This document shows positions 15,201-24,200 of a stretch of 64,000 nucleotides of DNA, piece after piece. Position 1 is the stretch's first letter. Each line of letters begins with the position of its first letter. This DNA is from JABAAI01 sp965261955 (lineage in GTDB: Bacteria > Spirochaetota > Leptospiria > Leptospirales > Leptonemataceae): positions 8,818 to 72,817 of the forward strand of contig CBDHEM010000062.1 in the NCBI GenBank assembly GCA_965261955.1. Direction: 5' to 3'. A model generated the notes under the pieces. The model was given only the letters and a program-made list of their open reading frames with translations. It made no database searches and was not told where the DNA came from. A program made the position numbers and the translations under genes.

Positions 15201-18200
15201 TGCCTTGAATACTTCACTAAGGTAGTAAACCAGACTCCAAGCATGCCTTGAATACTTCACTAAGGTAGTAAACCAGACTCCAAGCATGCCTTGAATACTT
15301 CACTAAGGTAGTAAACCAGACTCCAAGCATGCCTTGAATACTTCACTAAGGTAGTAAACCAGACTCCAAGCATGCCTTGAATCCTTCACTAAGGTAGTAA
15401 ACCAGACTCCAAGCATGCCTTGAATACTTCACTAAGGTAGTAAACCAAACTCCAAGCATGCCTTGAATCCTTCACTAAGGTAGTAAACCAGACTCCAAGC
15501 ATGCCTTGAGTACTTCACTAAGGTTGTAAACCAGACTCCAAGTGAAGGTGTCGCCAAACCACAAATTATGTTGACGATTCGTACCATAAAGAATGACTTG
15601 CACTTGGTTCAGCTATTTCGTTTGTGGAGTTCTCGCGCCTGGTCTACTGTTACCATTTCCAAAAGAGGCCGTAGCTGTTCCTCTACGAAAGTATCTGCTG
15701 TATTGTTCTCCTGTGTTATGTTGCCAATCAATCCTCTAAAGGAAGCGCTGTCAACCGTAGCAACAAGATAAGGATGTTCAGATTATTTTGTAATGTACAA
15801 CATGGTGTACATGGGTACAGTCAACATATTAACAATAAACAAGTTAGATGGTGTTTAAATGTCTAGGAGACCCTCCATTATCAGCTCACACTTGATATAG
15901 TCCCCCACTTCTTCACCGCTGCTGAACTGTACAGATACAACATGACACACAAACGAGAGAAAAATACACTTGAAATGAGCAAAAATGTTTTATTTAAAAA
16001 CACCAGCTATACTGGATTGACGTGTTGATAGGAATGGAAACAAGGCTGTACCCATGCAGACCACAACACGCTAGATTCCTTTACCATTTAAAATCATATA
16101 CACCAATATTGTGCAGGTTTTAAAATCATGGAGTGCTTGTACAACCACAAAGTCATAATATTGGTGTATTTGATTTTAAATGAGAAAGGTGGTCTAACTG
16201 GCTGTGGCCTTCATGGGTACAGTCTTGTTTCCATTCCTTATTAACAGGTCCATCTAGTATAGTTGGTTGTTGTCTGTTAAAGAATAGCACTATAGAGCAC
16301 ACTGTCAAACGGATATTCTAATCACCCTCCCACAAGTATGCTAGTTTCATTGTGGCAGTTCTAGGAAATGTAATTTCTATATTCAGAATGTGGTAAATGC
16401 ATGGTGGGGAGCAAGGTAGGTTGGTCTGACCACGAGAAAGATCTAAAAAAAAAACCATTCAAAAGCAGCTCACACTTAGCGTCCGGAGTTGGTGAGTTTT
16501 CTCTTTCTTAGTGGGCCACCTGTATTGAAAGATCACAGGGAATTGTAGCTGTAGGAAGCTGAGATGGCTAAGACGGTAATCTCTGTGGTGAGTTCTTCAC
16601 ACTCAGATGGATGACAGTTTTTGGTGGTCAACCAGATTATAGATACTCCCTCTCACAAAGGGATTTTTTGTGCTGATGTAAGACAGATACTTCTGTGTAG
16701 TTGGGTATGTCTATGTATTGCCTATGTATGTATGTGTGTGTGTGTGTTTGTCCAAACAAAGGAATCGGGGAGGGTTCACTTTCTACCTCTATTTTGGCCT
16801 TATTTCGCTGACGAAATACCGCGAACATCTTTATGGAATTTAGTGGCTGACCTTCGCAATGCAACAGTTATACTTGAAAGGGTTCAAACACTGTCCAGCG
16901 AAGACATGTGGCAGTGTGTGGGTGGATGCCGATGTCAACTTACACATATACTCAGTGTAGCATTTTTCCGTAGGCAAGCCGTGCATGAAATAATTATTCA
17001 ACGCTTTACCAGCATTTGGGCGTACTCTTGGACTAACGTTTGCTGTGCTGATTTTGTTGGCTGTGGAAGAATCAGTTGTCCTTGATGCTCTCCTCGCTTT
17101 ATTATCCCCCTTCCTTTTAGTGAGCCTTGCTCTTCCCTGTTCCGCCATTTCTGGGGCAAGCTGTGCTATCTTTTTCTGTCTTTGTAATTTCTTGCTTCCA
17201 TCTTTTTCATTTCACTTGTGACACTGAGCCATCCCTTACCAGTGCACTTGTAATACTGAGCCATCCCTTGGCAGTACATTTGTAACACTGAGCTATCCCT
17301 TAGCAGTGCACTTGTAACACTGAGCCATCCCTTGGCAGTACACTTGTAGCACTGAGCTATCCCTTGGCAGTACACTTGTAACACTGAGCTATCTCTTAGC
17401 AGTACACTTGTAACGCTGAGCCATCCCTTAGCAGTACATTTGTAACACTGAGCTATCCCTTGGCAGTACACTTGTAACACTGAGCTATCCCTTAGCAGTA
17501 CACTTGTAACGCTGAGCCATCCCTTGGCAGTGCACTTGTGACACTGAGCCATCCCTTACCAGTGCACTTGTAACACTGAGCTATCCCTTGGCAGTGCACT
17601 TGTAACACTGAGCCATCCCTTGGCAGTGCACTTGTAACACTGAGCTATCCCTTGGCAGTGCACTTGTAACACTGAGCCATCCCTTGGCAGTGCACTTGTG
17701 ACACTGAGCCATCCCTTGGCAGTGCACTTGTAACACTGAGCCATCCCTTAGCAGTGCACTTGTAACACTGAGCTATCCCTTGGCAGTGCACTTGTAACAC
17801 TGAGCCATCCCTTGGCAGTGCACTTGTGACACTGAGCCATCCCTTACCAGTGCACTTGTAACACTGAGCTATCCCTTGGCAGTGCACTTGTAACACTGAG
17901 CCATCCCTTGGCAGTACACTTGTAGCACTGAGCCATCCCTTAGCAGTGCACTTGTAACACTGAGCCATCCCTTAGCAGTGCACTTGTAACACTGAGCCAT
18001 CCCTTAGCAGTGCACTTGTAGCACTGAGCCATCCCTTAGCAGTACACTTGTAACACTGAGCTATCCCTTGGCAGTGCACTTGTAACACTGAGCCATCCCT
18101 TGGCAGTGCACTTGTAACACTGAGCTATCCCTTGGCAGTGCACTTGTAACACTGAGCCATCCCTTAGCAGTGCACTTGTAGCACTGAGCCATCCCTTAGC

Positions 18201-21200
18201 AGTGCACTTGCACATGCACAAAATTGTTGTAGAGCGATATATAATGGAGATCATTGATTGCTCTGAGTGACAAACGTATGCATATATGAATACACGTATG
18301 CCTGAGAGAATTTTTTCATGATCATGTAGTGTATCCCTTTACTTGATGATCAGAAAAATAAGTTCACTATAAGGGCGGGGGGGGGGGGGGGGGAATTATG
18401 GCTCCACCTACTTCTGGTTTGTGGTGATGCTGTTTGTTCAGACCTAGTGATCCGTATCCGTTACTTGTCTGTCAAGACAGGTTATCAAAATCCCACGTAC
18501 CACAGGAAGCCAGATGGCAAGGGGTTAATCTCTCTCACATAGCACAGATGACAGTGAGTAATCTCGTGTAGCATAGGTGGCAGGGGTTTAATCTTACACA
18601 GCGCAGATGGCAAGGGGTTAATCTCACATAGCACAGGTGGCAGGTGGTCTCATGCAGTGCATAGTGCATATGTTTTATTAAAGCCTAGTTCACACTGTGT
18701 GTCTCGTTCCATCGTGTCCCAGTGTTCCTGTTGCTGGTCTTCATTTTCTATTGGTCGTAGACTGTTTACAATTTAACAACTGCTAGTGTTCTTGGTGCAC
18801 TTTGAACCATTAAAAAATACTACCTCTCTAGCAGCATTCTTCCGCGCATTCACCTTTGCCCTTCTGTCCTTAAAAACCTTGAAGATACTTCCCATAGGCA
18901 GGAAAACTTCCTCACTGCTTATAGTAGCTCTTCCTCATCCATCTCTTCCACGCAACACTCCTTCAAGACTTTAGCTCTAAAACATGCACACCAACCACAC
19001 CCATTACCAGATCACAAGAACGACAGGAAAGTGTCAAAAACATCGACTGTCATTGGAATAGAACTCGAATCTATTCTAGCGGCAAGTGCGACAAGACATG
19101 ATGCGATGAGAAGAAATTGTTGCAGATTTAAAAAAAAAGATTTTTAAACATCGCTACTCGTCGCATCACGTGGCAGGTCCAGCGACATATTGTGAAGCAG
19201 GCTTCATACCTTCTTTTTTTAAGATTAGTCATAATTGAGTAATGGAAGGAGAAGAAAGGGAAGAGGGGAAAGGAGGAGAAGAGGGAAAGAAATGATGGAC
19301 AGAAAATAGAAGAGGGTAGCAAGCTGGAGGAGAGGTGTGAGTGGGTGTGGCCTAAAGATGATCTTGCAGTGGCATCAGTAGACTAGGAAGGTTGAGTGAG
19401 AGTGGTTGGTTTATGAGATCGGTGAGAGGTTGTGTAGTAACCCCTTTCCATAGATTATTTTGTGTGACTTGTGTCTGTGCAGGTTTACTGAATGGCTTCT
19501 GCTATAACGTGCATTATTACAGTATCAGTATGGTCATAATTTATCTCAAATCCCAATCTAGACTTGCTATCTCATACTGCAAATCCACAGAGAAGTATCA
19601 GCAAGTCTTGACTCTCTCCTCTCCCTCCCTCTCTCTCTCTCTATGTGCACATATGTATGTGTGTGTGCACATGTCTGTGTGTGTGTGTTGTGTGTGTGTT
19701 AAAAACCAGAAGACCCATATGTTGGTTAATGCCTGAGGTCCTACCACACTATTAACCTCGTTAGTCTCTCAAACTTCTTGGAGTGTCGGTCTTTGCTTGA
19801 TCTTTCCAAGTCAAAACATGACCACGAGGACACTGACCTCAAGAACAAGAATGAAGCGTCTGCACTGATCATTAAATTTCAAACCATAATTTCTAGCCTC
19901 TGGGCAATGTCTGATAGCTATTTAGGACAATGTGTTAATCTATCAACAAACGCATAGACAATAGTGCCTCGTATTATTGTTAAGAAATCTAGACTCTGTG
20001 TGTGTGTGTGTACATGTGTGTATATGTGTTCCTGGGGGTGTATATACGCGTGGGGATGTGTACGTGTGTGTATATGTGTACTTGTGTGTGTGTGTGTGTG
20101 TGTGTTAAAATCAGATATGTTTGGTAATAACTGCAGTCCCCACCATTCTGTTCAACTGTCAAGTTCAGGGTCCAATACTCAGTCACCTGAATGAGGTATC
20201 TGTGGGGATGTTGGAGCTGGCAGGTAAGGAGTCAGTCCTGCTGGTGGATGTGATTGCAGATGGGATCTGTTGGAATATTGGAGCTGGCAGGTGAGAAGTC
20301 AGTCCTACTTGTGAATGTGATTGCAGGTGGGATCTGTGGGGATGTTGGCGTGGGGATGTTGGCGCTGGCGGTCAGTCCTACTGGTGAATGTGATTGCAGA
20401 TGGGATCTGTGGGGATATTGGAGCTGGCAGGTAAGGGGTCAGTCCTGCTGGTGAATTGATTGCTGATGGGATCTGGAGAGAGAAAGTTATGCTTAGTGCT
20501 TCTCATCCCTCTCCACAGGAAGGAAATTGCACCATCTGTGAGAATATCGGGATATTGCCCTCCATGAGGACTTCTGGCAAGGTTCCTCTAGCGGCTCCAG
20601 CCTAGAGCAGAACTCCCTCTCTGTCAGAGCTCCAGCCTAGAGTAGAATTCCCTCTCGGTAAGAGCTCCATCCTAGAGCAGAACTCCCTCTCTTTAAGAGC
20701 TCCAGCCTAGAGCAGAACTTCCTCTCTGTCAGAGCTCCAGTCTAGAGCAGAACTCCCTCTCTGTCAGAGCTCCAGCCTAGAGCAGAACTCCCTCTCTGTC
20801 AGAGCTCCAGCCTAGAGCAGAATTCCCTCTCTGTAAGAGCTCCATCCTAGAGCAGAACTCCCTCTCTGTAAGAGCTCCAGCCTAGAGCAGAACTCCCTCT
20901 CTGTCAGAGCTCCAGTCTAGAGCAGAACTCCCTCTCTGTCAGAGCTCCAGCCTAGAGCAGAACTCCCTCTCTGTAAGAGCTCCATCCTAGAGCAGAACTC
21001 CCTCTCTGTAAGAGCTCCAGCCTAGAGCAGAACTCCCTCTCTGTAAGAGCTCCAGCCTAGAGCAGAACTCCCTCTCTGTGAGAGCTCCAGCCTAGAGCAG
21101 AATTCCCTCTGTAAGTGCTCCATCCTAGAGCAGAACTCCCTCTCTGTAAGAGCTCCAGCCTAGAGCAGAACTCCCTTTCTGTCAGAGCTCCAGTCTAGAG

Positions 21201-24200
21201 CAGAACTCCCTCTCTGTCAGAGCTCCAGCCTAGAGCAGAACTCCCTCTCTGTCAGAGCTCCAGCCTAGAGCAGAACTCCCTCTCTGTAAGAGCTCCATCC
21301 TAGAGCAGAACTCCCTCTCTGTAAGAGCTCCAGCCTAGAGCAGAACTCCCTCTCTGTCAGAGCTCCAGCCTAGAGCAGAATTCCCTCTCTGTAAGAGCTC
21401 CATCCTAGAGCAGAACTCCCTCTCTGTCAGAGCTCTAGCCTAGAGCAGAACTCCCTCTCTGTCAGAGCTCCAGTCTAGAGCAGAACTCCCTCTCTGTGAG
21501 AGCTCCAGCCTAGAGCAGAATTCCCTCTTTAAGTGCTCCAGCCTAGAGCAGAACTCCCTCTCTGTGAGAGCTCCGACCTAGAGCAGAACTTCCTCTCTGT
21601 GAGAGCTCCAGCCTAGAGCAGAATTACCTCTCTGTAAGAGCTCCAGCCTAGAGCAGAATCCCCTCTGTAAGAGCTCCAGCCTAGAGCAGAACTCCCTCTC
21701 GCTGAGAGCTCCAGCCTAGAGCAGAACTTCATCTCTGTGCGACCTCCAGCCTAGAGCCGAACTCCCTCTCTGTGTGAGCTCCATCCTTGAGCCGAACTCC
21801 CTCTCTGTGAGTGCTCCAGCCTAGAGCAGAACTCCCTCTCTGTGAGAGCTCCAGCCTAGAGCAGAACTCCCTCTCTGTGTGCACTCCAGCCTAGAGCCGA
21901 ACTCCCTCTCTGTGACAGCTTCAGCCTAGAGCAGAACTCCCTCTCTGTGTGAGCTCCATCCTTGAGCCGAACTCCCTCTCTGTGAGAGCTCAAGCCTAGA
22001 GCAGAACTCCCTCTCTGTGAGAGCTCCAGCCTAGAGCAGAACTCCCTCTCGGTGAGAGCTCCAGCCTAGAGCAGAACTCCCTCTCTGTGTGAGCTCCAGC
22101 CTAGAGCCGAACTCCCGCTCTGTGTGAGCTCCAGCCTAGAGCCGAACTCCCTCTCTGTGAGAGCTCCAGCCTAGAGCAGAACTCCCACTATTTGAGAGTC
22201 AATGTGGCTTCCATCAGGGCGGCTCCAGCCTAGAGTAGAACTTCCTCTCTGTGAGACCCACTGTTACTTCCATCAGGGAGGCTCAAGCCTAGAGCAGAAC
22301 TCCCTCTCTGTGAGACCCAATGTGGCTTCCATCAGCGTAGAGGGTATGCTGACCAAATGTTCTCTCTTCAGGTTTTGTTGGAGAAAGCAAAGAAGTTTCA
22401 CTGATCACATGACATCTGTTTCATCAATCTAAAAAAAAATGGCATATAACTCTCTGGGTGCACTTATTTGTGCTTTGTTCGAGGACTTGAGATCTGCTGT
22501 CAGGTCTTACAAGAAGACCTCAGATGAGTTTGTCATCATTAGTGTTGTCATCAGGGCTGTGTACTGTTTTCCACGCTCTACAAACCTCTACTTTGTCGTG
22601 GCCGGGAATATTGCACTGGAAGATTGTCAGCTGCAAGGTAGAGGAGTCTGAGAGTGGCTTACCTCCATGCCAAGTTGGTGGGCAATCACAGGATGTTCCG
22701 GCATGAGACTGTGGTCTCTGATCTTGAGGTCACTGATGATATGGCTTTGGTGTTGAATCATGGGATGACCTCCAGTCTGTATTGGCGGTAGTTACAGTGA
22801 AGTATAGGACTTGGTTCTCACCATCAGCTGTAGGGAGATAAATACTCTGGCAATGTTCCATCAGACCTCTACCCATGGCCAGAATTTTTTTATTCATCTC
22901 TTTCCTAATGATGTCTCTATAAGAGATGGTGTCCAATTTTCATTACGTCAGCAGCATCGTGCAGGACACCTTGCCATGGAGGTGGATTCTATGGACACTG
23001 CAAGGTCTCCAGAGGTCGTTTTCTATGCCATAGCTTCTATTACAACGTAAGATCAAGACTTACACCAAGTTCTGCATCCTCAAAGCTGATGTCTTGCCTA
23101 CTCCCCTCTATGGCCTGGAAGGTTTGGGTCCTCCAAGGATCTCAGATTCGTCGCCTTCATGGTTTCATGATGTGACAGCTAAGAGTCATGCTTGGGGTAA
23201 CTATCAGGGGGCATGAACCACAATACTTCCCTACGGAGTATGGCTTAAAGAAGCAGAAGCTCTCCTCGGTGCTTTCCCAGTACAGACTCTGCTTCCTTGG
23301 TCATCTGTCATGGGATGGCAGCTGCCTACCAAAACAGTTGCTGGTTTTGTGTCCCCAAAGAAATATCGATGGATGCAAGAGACCTGACGAGATGGGGGCT
23401 AGCAGAGACTGGTATGAGTTGGCAGAGAGACACAGTCTTTGGTAACAAGCCATCATGGCGGAGTGTGGAGTCCCTCAGTGTGCAAGCTGAGGAGGAGGAG
23501 AAAGGATGAGAGGAAGAATTTGATAGAGCAGAGACAGCACTTAGCTGTGTCCATCCTTGAGGATGTGTTTTCATGAATGAGGATTGTGTAACAAACCATG
23601 TGCACGCAAAACACACATGAGCTGTCTCAATGTCAGTTTTGTGGGAAAATGTTACCTATACTGTCTTCATAACCATTTGAGTACCAGAGACTTGCAACAG
23701 CTAATTTGTTTCTTCGTTCAGTAAAACACGAAAATTGGAAAAGGCTTGTCAACATAATGAACCGAATAAATATCGTGCTACGTGCAGCGTAACTTCTTGG
23801 CTTGTATCACCTCTTCCATATGTGGCAAGCGAAAAACAAAATGACCTACAGAATGGAACTTGAATAGCTTGTAAATCCATTCCAAATAAAAAGATCTGAA
23901 GGCCGTGACTAAGCATTAATGGATACTGTAAAGAAAGTGTTCAGGACCTGTCTGTCAATATGGGCAAGAACAGAGTGGGTGGGAGTGGAAGGGTGTGGTG
24001 ATAGCTGATTACCCCCATGCTGGCTGCACAGTGTGGAGTAGGTCAAATAATTATTTGTATTATATAATATGGTGGGGAGTGGTACTCATTTTTTAATTTC
24101 TAATTGTACGGAAACTCCCAGAAGATAATTAATGTCTAATGATTAGTAAAGGGTCTAGCCACGTGAGACTAAGCTCGAGAGAGAGAAACGAGGAGATCAT

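Noticed and set aside
14085..15545. CRISPR-like array of 43-bp repeats
   Set aside because: Units are directly adjacent with no unique spacers, and the context is an animal intron.
17166..18254. Minus-strand open frames with repeated WLSVTS / CYKCTAK
   Set aside because: By-product of the 32-bp minisatellite; the frame rotates through three phases over the repeat and carries no domain.
19964..20194. Open frames with CVCVCTCVYM-type peptides
   Set aside because: GT microsatellite translation.
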